From a virus: a DNA stretch of 46,173 nt. Of the stretch, positions 32,716 to 41,725 are shown one piece after another; position 1 is the first letter of the stretch; each line of letters begins with the position of its first letter. The DNA is taken from IMG/VR virus record IMGVR_UViG_3300043446_001882, positions 1 through 46,173 of that record; one strand, 5' to 3'. The notes under the pieces were generated by a model. It was not told where the DNA came from and did no database searches. It worked only from the letters and a program-made list of their open reading frames with translations. The translations under genes were made by a program, and so were the position numbers.

Positions 32716-35568
32716 ATGTCTGTAGCAGAGTTACCGGGAGTCGATAGCCAATCAGTTGCCACTGTAACCGCAGTAGCGAATCCTACTGCTGTCACTGCAA
32801 CTAATGTTCGCAGTGAAGTTACCTCAGGAGAAACTGTTAGTGCAGCAGACATCAGAGCGTTTGCCGACATTGGGTATACGCCAGCAAACGGAGTTAGTAC
32901 AGGACAGACAGTACAACAACCGATTGCCAATCCTCTTCACGACTACGAATCGTATACCTATTGTTTGAGTTTACATATGTTAGGTATTAATGATTATAAT
33001 TCATTAATAGGACAGGATAATCCAATATACACTCCTAAAAATGTGTTAGTAAGCAGCGCAGGCAGGTACGGGGCATCTTTTGTTAGAAATCCAAATTGGA
33101 CTGAAGATTTTTATTTTGAAGATTTAAAAATAAAAACTGTGATCAATACTACTAAGAGAAACAGAAATGCCAATATAGTAGAAATTAGTTTTTCCCTAAT
33201 AGAACCATTGGGATTTACACTAATTAATAGATTATTAGCTACAGCGGCAGAAATAAACGGAAATAGTCCTGGTAGTTACATACACATGCCTTATGTGTTA
33301 CAAATTGATTTTTTTGGTACAATAAACGGAGAGCAAGTTAATCCAGATAATACACTTACTTCCGGGCCAATTAAAGGAATGACAAAAATTATTCCTATTA
33401 GACTAACATCAGTCAAAAGTAAATTAACACAAAAAGGTACAGAATATCAATTTGATGCTGTACCTTTTAATCACCAAGCATTTAACCAACTGTATATTTC
33501 TTTACCACATAACACAACCGTTACGGGCACAAAAATAACCGATATTTTTGGTGGCAGTTTTGATGATAATACTGTAGATTTAAATTTTATTCAACGCAAT
33601 GACGAATATAAAACAGTGGCAAGAGAAGCAAGAGAATTGAGGGAACGATCAAAATCTACCACAATATCAGATCAAGAAGCACAATCAATATTGGAAAGAT
33701 TGTCAGCACTACAAACACGTATACAAAATGAATTTGCAACTTTTGGAATAACAGGGTATTGCGATGCACTTAATGCGTGGTTCGAAGATCAAAAAAAACA
33801 AGGCATCATCGGAGCAGTTAGTGCAGTACAAGTAGTATTTGATCCAGAAATAGCACAAAAAGGTATATTGTTTAATACCGGTGCTCCTAATAATATTGCT
33901 GCTGTTCCAGCCAGCGGTAATAGCACAGCAGCAAAAAAAATCGATATTCAAGCCGCAGGTAATACTGCGGCCAGTAATAAAGGTCAGATCGTGTTTAATG
34001 GCGGCACTATAAACATACCTGCAGGTACTACGCTGGATAGATTGATAGATTGGGCAGTGCGAAACAGTAACTATATCGGGGATCAGATATTTGATAATGC
34101 TGACGCTACCAAGATACGTAACGGTGCCGACCCAATAACTATAGTAAAAACTTGGATTGATTGGTATAAAATTGTTCCAAAAATAAGAGTTTTATCGTTT
34201 GATCCTTTGCAAAACCGTTATGCCTTGGCCATTACATTCTACGTAAAAAAATATAAACTAAGTGCAAAGTATCCGTATGCACCAAAAGGCAGAGTTCCAG
34301 GATATGTAAAAAAATATGACTATATTTTTACAGGAAAAAATAATGATATTATCGATCTGCAAATAGACTTCAATACGTTATATCTAGTAGAACTAACAGC
34401 AGCACAATCTAAATCTAAAACAGTTCAAACAGGTACGCCATTAGGAGCAGGTAGAAATATTGACGGGACTTCGCCGGATTCTCCGCCTGCGCTTAACCCC
34501 GACGAACCTGTAAGTCAAAATGCGTTTCTGGTACAAACCGGAGTTGTAGCTGATACAAATGCAACAAATATAAGGTCTGGGGATAAAATTGCACTAGCAA
34601 CTAAAGCTGGTGATCTGCACAGGTCTTTGATGAACGGCGCCCGGGGAGATATGATCAACGTTAATATGCGGATAATAGGGGATCCTCATTTTATAAAACA
34701 GGATGATTTATTTTTTGGACAAAATATAAACAATATTCAACAACAATTTATTCAAAGCAATATATTCCAAAGTTTATGGATGGACAACGGCGAGTTATAC
34801 GTTTATCTAAATTTTGAAAGCCCTTTAGACTATGACGAAACACTGGGTATTGCTCAAGTAAATAGTGCTGCTAACAAATATAGATACAGTGAATTCAGTG
34901 GTGTATACAACATCGTCACTGTAGACAACTTGTTTGTCAGAGGAAAATTTGAACAAACATTGAATTTAGTTAAATTATTATATGATCAGGCAGGCCAGCC
35001 AATCACGAACGTAAGTCAACGAGTGGAAAGTTCTTTTAATAATTTGTTACAACCTACGACAATACCCATACGAAATGCGGGTCCTAGAATTAATTCAGCT
35101 GCCTTGTCAGTACCCCTTGACTCGGCGGCAGGCTTTGCATTGGCCGCGGCCACTAATCCTGCACAAGCAGCATCCACGTTAGCGTCTATGGCCACTGGTA
35201 TAGCATCACAAGTAGTAGGGGCTGTTGCTGGGCGACTGACTCAACAAGGAATAGACGCTGGAATAAAAGCTGTTAAATCTATATTTGACAGCCCTACATT
35301 TAGCACTAAAGCCGCAGACTACGAGACGTTTAAAGCCACAGAATCAAATTACGGAGCGTTCGGAGAAGCGCCAACAGGAGCAGCTCCAGCTGGAGCTGTT
35401 GATGTTCCGGCAGCCACTGGTGAAGTTCCTTTTAATGTACCTGGAGATTTTAATCTTGACACTTCTACAGTGGTAGCCGAATTGGATGTATCTAATTTAG
35501 ATACCTTAGCAGGTCTTGAAGATCTTGACTTTGCGTCCGGATTTGATTTAGGCGGTATCTTTGCATAG
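32716..35568 (+). CDS. Large baseplate (probable hub) structural protein, 950 aa
   Basis: I do not recognise a T4 counterpart with certainty. The N-terminal 75 residues are Val/Thr/Ala-rich. Residues about 75-300 contain YTYCLSLHMLGINDYNSLIG and EDLKIKTVINTTKRNRNANI; about 640-760 contains VNMRIIGDPHFIKQDDLFF and LDYDETLGIAQVNSAANKYR, then FSGVYNIVTVDNLFVRGKFE, the kind of beta-rich sequence found in gp27-type hub proteins. The last 180 residues are Ala/Gly/Pro-rich, and the C-terminal 40 are acidic (FDLGGIFA end). The position between gp53 and gp5 supports a hub role, since T4 gp27 binds gp5. Length is far above T4 gp27 (391 aa). Confidence 0.55.
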   Translation: MSVAELPGVDSQSVATVTAVANPTAVTATNVRSEVTSGETVSAADIRAFADIGYTPANGVSTGQTVQQPIANPLHDYESYTYCLSLHMLGINDYNSLIGQDNPIYTPKNVLVSSAGRYGASFVRNPNWTEDFYFEDLKIKTVINTTKRNRNANIVEISFSLIEPLGFTLINRLLATAAEINGNSPGSYIHMPYVLQIDFFGTINGEQVNPDNTLTSGPIKGMTKIIPIRLTSVKSKLTQKGTEYQFDAVPFNHQAFNQLYISLPHNTTVTGTKITDIFGGSFDDNTVDLNFIQRNDEYKTVAREARELRERSKSTTISDQEAQSILERLSALQTRIQNEFATFGITGYCDALNAWFEDQKKQGIIGAVSAVQVVFDPEIAQKGILFNTGAPNNIAAVPASGNSTAAKKIDIQAAGNTAASNKGQIVFNGGTINIPAGTTLDRLIDWAVRNSNYIGDQIFDNADATKIRNGADPITIVKTWIDWYKIVPKIRVLSFDPLQNRYALAITFYVKKYKLSAKYPYAPKGRVPGYVKKYDYIFTGKNNDIIDLQIDFNTLYLVELTAAQSKSKTVQTGTPLGAGRNIDGTSPDSPPALNPDEPVSQNAFLVQTGVVADTNATNIRSGDKIALATKAGDLHRSLMNGARGDMINVNMRIIGDPHFIKQDDLFFGQNINNIQQQFIQSNIFQSLWMDNGELYVYLNFESPLDYDETLGIAQVNSAANKYRYSEFSGVYNIVTVDNLFVRGKFEQTLNLVKLLYDQAGQPITNVSQRVESSFNNLLQPTTIPIRNAGPRINSAALSVPLDSAAGFALAAATNPAQAASTLASMATGIASQVVGAVAGRLTQQGIDAGIKAVKSIFDSPTFSTKAADYETFKATESNYGAFGEAPTGAAPAGAVDVPAATGEVPFNVPGDFNLDTSTVVAELDVSNLDTLAGLEDLDFASGFDLGGIFA

Positions 35569-35587
35569 TATTTTATCATAATTAAAA

Positions 35588-37738
35588 ATGTCATTTAATA
35601 AATCATATTTAGGCACCAAACAGCCTAGTTATATCAATCAAAGCGATGCTGAATTACCAATTAATTCGGGTATATATGTAGGGGTAGTCAAACGAATAGA
35701 CACCAGTACACGCAGCGGCAGGGTATGGGTATATATCCCTCAATTTGGCGGCCCAGATCCCAACGGCGCTGAAGATTGGCGTTTAGTTTCATATGCAAGT
35801 CCATTTATGGGTAAAACTTTGGGTGCATATGGAGAACTAGGTAAACCTAATAGTCTTGCCGACAATACATTTGCAAAAAGCACCCAAAGTTACGGATTTT
35901 TTATGACTCCGCCTGACGTGGGCAGCGAGGTTTTGTGTTGTTTCGTACCAGGTAGTAATGAAGGATATTGGTTTGCTTGTGTCAATAGCAGCCTGACCAG
36001 AAATATGGTGCCAGCTATTGGTTGCGTCCCTTATTCTAATATTCAAGTTGAGAGTGTTCAGGAAGCAGGCCTGGCTCCTTATCTCAGAGTTGATTACAGT
36101 TATCCTGTAGCAGAAGCATTAGATAACTTAAATGCAATCTATAATTCATCGGGCGGAAGTCTACCAAATATTAAAAAGCCAATTCACGTACCTCAAACAG
36201 TGATATTAATAAGGCAGGGACTGGATGGCGATCCTATCCGCGGCGCAATCAGCAGCAGCTCACAAAGAGACCCAATTAGTAGTGTTTTTGGTTTCAGCAC
36301 ACCCGGGCGCCCTTGGGGACGACAAGATCCCGCTAACGATCCTAATTTAAATGAAAAATTGGCTACTGGCAAATTTAACCCAGATGATTTTAAAGTTACT
36401 ACTCGATCCGGCGGTCACAGTTTAGTTATGGATGATGGCGACATATATGGAAAAAATAATCTAGTCAGATTACGTTCAGCCAATGGCCATCAAATATTAA
36501 TGAATGACAGTGAAGGGTTAATATACATCAGTAATAGCACAGGAACTGCATGGGTAGAACTGACTAAAGAAGGCGATGTATTAGTTTACAGTGGGAGAGA
36601 TTTGTCTATTAGGACTCGCGGCAATTTAATGATGCACAGCGATAATTCTATCAGTTGTTTTGCTAGACAAAATATTAATTTAGTTGCTGGTGCAAGTGTA
36701 AAAATGCAGGGACAAATTGTACAAGCCAGTGCCGACACAGCATTAAATTTTTACGGAAAACAAGCACAATTAAAAAGTCAGTCGTCTATGGGAATAATAT
36801 CTGGTAGCGGTATGTCTATTAAAGCCAGCGGACCAATTAGTATTAATGGTTCAGCAATAGCACTTAATGGTGGCGGGGGCGGGGGAGAAGTTTCTCCTCC
36901 CCAAAAATTACAAATTTTTAATCTGTCAGACGCAAGATACGACGGCTATAATTGGTATGTAGAACCAAATTCTTTGAGATCATCTAATTACAAAGTACCA
37001 ACTCATGAGCCATATATTAGGGGAAATGTTCAAACTGCTATACAGCAACAACAAGATATTATAAACAGTTTAGCAGTGGATATTGATGGGAATCCGATTA
37101 GTCCTCCTATCGGTATTACTCCCAAAGGCCCTGAAGCGGCATTAAATCAAGAGTTGACCATGCAAGCACCTGCCGGATCTTTTATAGCTCAGCCTGTTCC
37201 GCAAGCAGGTATGGGTATATTGAATCAAGATCAGCTAAGAGCGTATATGGCTCAAACAGGATATTCTGAAAGTAGTAGTAACTATTCATCTGAAAATAAA
37301 TTTGGATATCAAGGAAAATATCAATTAGGATCCGCTGCATTACAAGATCTAGGATATGTAAAATCGGGAACACCGCAGACTGTTGAAGCACTCAATAATC
37401 CAAATAACTGGACAGGAAAAGATGGAATTACCAGCGCAGAAGTTTTTAAAACTAATCAAAGCGTTCAAGAGTCTGCTATGTATAACTACACTAGGCAAAA
37501 CTATGCAACATTAGAGCGACAAGGTGTAATAACAGCTACCACAACAGCAGAACAAGCAGCTGGAATTTTAAGTGCCAGTCATTTAGTGGGAGCTTCTGGT
37601 GCAGCTAATTGGTACAAAAATGGTGGAGTTGTGCAAGATGCCAACGGTACTACTGCTAGTTCTTACTATAACAGAGGAGTTTATAGTCAAACTCAAGTTC
37701 CTGTAATTGCAGCCAGTAACGCCAGTAAACCCGGATAA
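35588..37738 (+). CDS. 5: Baseplate spike gp5-like protein with C-terminal cell-wall hydrolase, 716 aa
   Basis: The N-terminal OB-fold domain (about 1-150) is VgrG/gp5-like: SGIYVGVVKRIDTSTRSGRV, then WVYIPQFGG and PPDVGSEVLCCFVPGSNEGY. A spike section follows (about 270-435) with GHSLVMDDGD, LRSANGHQILMND and NINLVAGASVKMQG. After a linker with poly-Gly, residues about 545-690 look like a muramidase/transglycosylase domain: GYSESSSNYSSENKFGYQGK, YQLGSAALQDLGY. In T4 gp5 the lysozyme sits between the OB fold and the beta helix and is of a different type. It should puncture the outer membrane and open the cell wall on infection. Glu in SESSSN is a candidate catalytic acid. Confidence 0.85.
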   Translation: MSFNKSYLGTKQPSYINQSDAELPINSGIYVGVVKRIDTSTRSGRVWVYIPQFGGPDPNGAEDWRLVSYASPFMGKTLGAYGELGKPNSLADNTFAKSTQSYGFFMTPPDVGSEVLCCFVPGSNEGYWFACVNSSLTRNMVPAIGCVPYSNIQVESVQEAGLAPYLRVDYSYPVAEALDNLNAIYNSSGGSLPNIKKPIHVPQTVILIRQGLDGDPIRGAISSSSQRDPISSVFGFSTPGRPWGRQDPANDPNLNEKLATGKFNPDDFKVTTRSGGHSLVMDDGDIYGKNNLVRLRSANGHQILMNDSEGLIYISNSTGTAWVELTKEGDVLVYSGRDLSIRTRGNLMMHSDNSISCFARQNINLVAGASVKMQGQIVQASADTALNFYGKQAQLKSQSSMGIISGSGMSIKASGPISINGSAIALNGGGGGGEVSPPQKLQIFNLSDARYDGYNWYVEPNSLRSSNYKVPTHEPYIRGNVQTAIQQQQDIINSLAVDIDGNPISPPIGITPKGPEAALNQELTMQAPAGSFIAQPVPQAGMGILNQDQLRAYMAQTGYSESSSNYSSENKFGYQGKYQLGSAALQDLGYVKSGTPQTVEALNNPNNWTGKDGITSAEVFKTNQSVQESAMYNYTRQNYATLERQGVITATTTAEQAAGILSASHLVGASGAANWYKNGGVVQDANGTTASSYYNRGVYSQTQVPVIAASNASKPG

Positions 37739-37746
37739 ATATTGAT

Positions 37747-38124
37747 ATGGCAATGTATAACGGGTTTAGTACCTTAAATGGTAGCAAAAAATTCAAACTA
37801 ACAGACTTTGAGTTAGTAAAGCAAGATTTGCAAAATCACTTTGGCATTCGTAAAGGTGAAAAATTAATGAATCCTGAATTTGGAACAATAATTTGGGACT
37901 TATTATTTGAACCATTGAACGAAGATACTAAGAACGCCATTATACAAGACATTAAAAAAATCGTTGCCAACGATCCAAGAATTGCTGCCCAAAATGTAAT
38001 CATAACTCAATACGACAGAGGGTTGCAAATCGAGTTAGAGCTAATTTATATTTCCACTAATCAAGTTAACAAGCTGGCATTGAAATTCGACCAACAAAGT
38101 AAACAACTTAACACAACTCTTTAA
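37747..38124 (+). CDS. 25: Baseplate wedge protein gp25, 125 aa
   Basis: Lysozyme-related fold of the gp25/GPW family; a central wedge component that contacts the sheath. Seen: FKLTDFELVKQDLQNHFGIR, GEKLMNPEFGTIIWDLLFEP and the EPL variant of the EPR core motif. Length matches T4 gp25 (132 aa). It lies between gp5 and gp6, as usual in marine T4-like phages. The ATG at 37747 has another ATG two codons on. A GATAAATA at 37734 is too close to act as its promoter. Confidence 0.93.
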   Translation: MAMYNGFSTLNGSKKFKLTDFELVKQDLQNHFGIRKGEKLMNPEFGTIIWDLLFEPLNEDTKNAIIQDIKKIVANDPRIAAQNVIITQYDRGLQIELELIYISTNQVNKLALKFDQQSKQLNTTL

Positions 38125-38143
38125 ACTACCATATTTTGTTCTC

Positions 38144-38151
38144 AATAAATA
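38144..38151 (+). promoter_or_regulatory. Late promoter box AATAAATA
   Basis: AATAAATA on the plus strand, 17 bases before the gp6 ATG, with GAGG as ribosome site in between. It gives the long gp6 and giant virion gene their own late start. Confidence 0.62.
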
Positions 38152-38168
38152 CATAAAACGAGGATGAT

Positions 38169-41100
38169 ATGGCAATTACTACACGTCAAAGCAGTCTATT
38201 AGTTAATCAAGACTGGACCAAATTATACGAGAGTTTTAGAAACGCAGACTTCCAAGCCTACGATTTCCAAACTTTGCGTAAGTCGATGATTGACTACTTA
38301 CGCATTTACTATCCAGAAAATTTTAACGATTTCATCGAATCTAGTGAGTATGTTGCTCTAATAGATTTAATTGCATTTTTGGGACAGAGTTTAGCATTTA
38401 GATCTGACTTAAATGCAAGAGAAAACTTTATCGACACCGCTGAACGCCGAGACAGTGTTTTAAAATTAGCTAAACTTATCAGTTACATCCCAAAAAGAAA
38501 TCAAACTGCCAATGGGTTTTTAAAATTTGAAAGTGTTCAGTCATCGGAGCAATTACAAGATAGCAATGGTATAGATTTAACTAATTTAATTGTTAAATGG
38601 AATGACAGCAGTAATATTAATTGGTATGAGCAGTTTGTGACAATTTTAAACTCTGCATTTCCGACTAATCAACAAATTGGAAGACCTGCAAACTCACAAG
38701 TTATCAGTGGAATAACCAACAGCGAATATAACATAAATTTACCTCCGGGAACTCTACCTGTTTTTTCATATAGCACCCAAGTTGAAAATGCAGCTTTAAA
38801 TTTTGAAATTGTCAGCGGAACCAGTGTCGGGCAAAGTTACATATACGAAGCCGCCCCTGCTCCCGGAAAGCCGCTTAATATTATATACAAAAATGATAAT
38901 CTAGGAAACAGCAGTAATAACACAGGATTCTTTTTTTATTTTAAGCAAGGATCATTGCAAAGTCAAACATTTGGATTTTCAGAAAGTATCCCTAATAATC
39001 TTGTTAGTATAAACACCGACAACATCAATGACACAGATGTGTGGTTATACGAAGTTAATAGCTTAGGCGGCACAGGCACACAATGGAGTCAAATTCCATC
39101 AGTGACTGGAGTAAACATAATCTATAATAACAATGCACCTAAGAAAAGTTTTCAAGTATCTACTAGAGGAGCTGATCAAATTGATCTTGTTTTTGGTGAT
39201 GGTACTTTTGCGGCCATACCACAAGGCTCGTTTAGAACTTACTATAGGGTAAGTGCAGGACTTAGTTATTCTATTACTCCGGATGAAATGTCTAATATAA
39301 GATTTGTTGTTCCTTATATTAGTAGGAGTGGTAGATTAGAAAATTTGACCATTATTGCAAGTTTAAAATATACAGTAGCCAATGCAATACCAAGGGAGAG
39401 TTTAACTGAAATAAAAACTAAAGCTCCACAATTATATTACACTCAGAATCGAATGGTAACGGGCGAAGATTACAACACTTTTCCCTACAGCAATTATAAT
39501 TCTATTAGTAAAGTTAAAGCAGTTAATAGAACTAGCAGTGGAGTAAGTAGATATTTAGACGTTTTTGATACTACAGGCAGATACAGTAGTACAAATATTT
39601 TTGCACAGGATGGTATAGTTTACAAAGAAGATGCTGACAGTAGCTTTAATTTTACTTTTAGTACCACGTCTGATATTAATAGAATAATTCAAAATCAGAT
39701 TTTACCAGCTATACGTAAAAAAACATTGCAACATTTTTATTATGAATACTTTAATAGATTTTCTTTAACAAATTTATATTGGAGTAGAAGTGTAGTGGGT
39801 TCAGGATCTAGTTCAGGTTATTTTATAGATAATCAATCTAATAAAATTGGAATAGGCCCCGGGGTCGTTGGCAATAACAAATACATGGCCGAAGGCAGTA
39901 TTATTGTATTCAGCCCAGGTCAAAATAATTATTTTAACAGCGCCAACGAAATAGTTCCATTGCCCAGTGACGGTCAAGTTCCACAAAATGGCCAGCCATT
40001 GATATATGCCAGTATTACACAGCTAGTAGGTAACGGTAATCAGGGCAATCTTCCAACAGGACAAGGCCCTGTTGGATTAAGCATGAACGTTCCTAGTAAT
40101 GCACAAGCATTGGTGGTAATTCCAGGATTTAGCAATAGTTTTAGTACTTCGTTTGTTGCTCAATTGATTTCTTTAATCAGTAATTACACAGAATTTGGAA
40201 TAAGATACAGTCAAGAAAGTCAGGATTGGGTTATTGTTAACAGTGAAGACTTAAATTTAGAAAATGCTTTTAGTCAGCAGTACCAAGGATCTACTGTTGC
40301 ACAAAATCTTGACTCTAGTTGGCTATTGGCTTTTACTATTAATAGTAGCACTTACACTACTCAAATTAGAGGACTAAGTTATATCTTTGAAAGTGTAGCA
40401 GAGACTAAATTTTATTTTGATGATAGGGTAAAAATATTTGATCCTGTGACTGGATTTACAGTAAATGACAGTGTCAATGTTTTAAAAGTAAATGGAAATC
40501 CAGATACAGGAATTCCATTAACAGAAAATGTATTATTTTACATATATAATCAAATCGCAGAATCTGATGGTTATGTTGATGCTAGCAAAATATTAGTAAC
40601 ATACAGTGATATTAATAACGACGGAGTACCAGACGATCCGGACATATTTAATTCTGTTGTACAACCTATAATAAACATTTATGCAAATACTGCTGAGATT
40701 ATTCCATTTATCGAAGTTTATCCTCTTGGACAAACTTTTTATACGTCAGACAACAACTCTTATTACAAGATAATATCTACGAATAATGCCAGAAGTTTGC
40801 AATTACAAACATCGACCCAATATGAAAAATTTGTATTTTTTACAAAAACTTACGGGTACAACAGTTTTGTAAGTTTTGAACCAGTTCCTGCAGGATTAAT
40901 AAATGCTGAATTCCCCAATGAAGTCAGTATAGTTGCCAACATCAATAATTATCCAGCTGGGCAAATTTTTTACACTTATGCAGATGAAAAGTTTTATGTT
41001 TTAAGCGTAACAAATAATGTACGATCACTGACAGAAAGCAACGATTATCTGGCCAGAGTTGGAAGACCTAGTTTGTATTTTCAATATAGACATAATGCTC

Positions 41101-41714
41101 CAGGAAGCAGAAGAATTGATCCAAGCCCAAGTAACATCATTGATTTGTATGTATTAACTAAAGAATATGAAACTAATTATAGAGCATGGGCACTGGACGT
41201 CACTGGCACTATTTCGGAACCAGATAAACCTACAGGAGAGTCATTGAGATTAACTTTCAATAGTCTTGAAAATTATAAATCAGTGAGTGATGCTATCATT
41301 TATAACTCTGCAAAATTTAAACCTTTGTTTGGAAATAAAGCTCGACCCGAGCTTCAAGCTACTTTTAAAGTTATTAAAAATCCAAATGTTAATTTGACAG
41401 ACAGTGAAATAAGAAGTCAAGTATTGGCTTTGATTAACTCCTTCTTTGCTGTAGGCAATTGGGATTTTGGTGAAACTTTTTACTTTACAGAATTGGCAAC
41501 GTATATTCAACAAGGGTTGGCGCCAAATATCAGCAGTATGATTATAGTTCCGAATAGTACAGGACAGACTTACGGATCATTGCAACAGATTAGCAGTGAT
41601 CCCAACGAAATTTTAATTAGCTGTGCTACTGTGCAAAATATTGAAATTATTAGTGCAATTACGGCAGCTCATTTGAACGTACAAAATTTGGCGGTAAATA
41701 CAATTATTAATTAA
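38169..41714 (+). CDS. 6: Baseplate wedge protein gp6, 1181 aa
   Basis: The N-terminus is diagnostic: QDWTKLYESFRNADFQAYDF, RKSMIDYLRIYYPENFNDFI and SEYVALIDLIAFLGQSLAFR, then DLNARENFIDTAERRDSVLK. Further gp6/gpJ-like parts include ELYYTQNRMVTGEDYNTFPY-type sequence (about 420-440) and a C-terminal PELQATFKVIKNPNVNLTDS and LVNSFFAVGNWDFGETFYFT-like region. T4 gp6 is 660 aa; the extra 500 residues lie mainly at about 560-1010 and are probably added surface domains. gp6 forms the inner ring of the baseplate that triggers sheath contraction. Confidence 0.93.
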   Translation: MAITTRQSSLLVNQDWTKLYESFRNADFQAYDFQTLRKSMIDYLRIYYPENFNDFIESSEYVALIDLIAFLGQSLAFRSDLNARENFIDTAERRDSVLKLAKLISYIPKRNQTANGFLKFESVQSSEQLQDSNGIDLTNLIVKWNDSSNINWYEQFVTILNSAFPTNQQIGRPANSQVISGITNSEYNINLPPGTLPVFSYSTQVENAALNFEIVSGTSVGQSYIYEAAPAPGKPLNIIYKNDNLGNSSNNTGFFFYFKQGSLQSQTFGFSESIPNNLVSINTDNINDTDVWLYEVNSLGGTGTQWSQIPSVTGVNIIYNNNAPKKSFQVSTRGADQIDLVFGDGTFAAIPQGSFRTYYRVSAGLSYSITPDEMSNIRFVVPYISRSGRLENLTIIASLKYTVANAIPRESLTEIKTKAPQLYYTQNRMVTGEDYNTFPYSNYNSISKVKAVNRTSSGVSRYLDVFDTTGRYSSTNIFAQDGIVYKEDADSSFNFTFSTTSDINRIIQNQILPAIRKKTLQHFYYEYFNRFSLTNLYWSRSVVGSGSSSGYFIDNQSNKIGIGPGVVGNNKYMAEGSIIVFSPGQNNYFNSANEIVPLPSDGQVPQNGQPLIYASITQLVGNGNQGNLPTGQGPVGLSMNVPSNAQALVVIPGFSNSFSTSFVAQLISLISNYTEFGIRYSQESQDWVIVNSEDLNLENAFSQQYQGSTVAQNLDSSWLLAFTINSSTYTTQIRGLSYIFESVAETKFYFDDRVKIFDPVTGFTVNDSVNVLKVNGNPDTGIPLTENVLFYIYNQIAESDGYVDASKILVTYSDINNDGVPDDPDIFNSVVQPIINIYANTAEIIPFIEVYPLGQTFYTSDNNSYYKIISTNNARSLQLQTSTQYEKFVFFTKTYGYNSFVSFEPVPAGLINAEFPNEVSIVANINNYPAGQIFYTYADEKFYVLSVTNNVRSLTESNDYLARVGRPSLYFQYRHNAPGSRRIDPSPSNIIDLYVLTKEYETNYRAWALDVTGTISEPDKPTGESLRLTFNSLENYKSVSDAIIYNSAKFKPLFGNKARPELQATFKVIKNPNVNLTDSEIRSQVLALINSFFAVGNWDFGETFYFTELATYIQQGLAPNISSMIIVPNSTGQTYGSLQQISSDPNEILISCATVQNIEIISAITAAHLNVQNLAVNTIIN

Positions 41715-41725
41715 ATTTAAATTTC

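Noticed and set aside
37734-37741. GATAAATA as a late promoter for gp25
   Set aside because: It overlaps the gp5 stop codon and ends only five bases before the gp25 ATG, too close for a -10 element to give a translatable leader.
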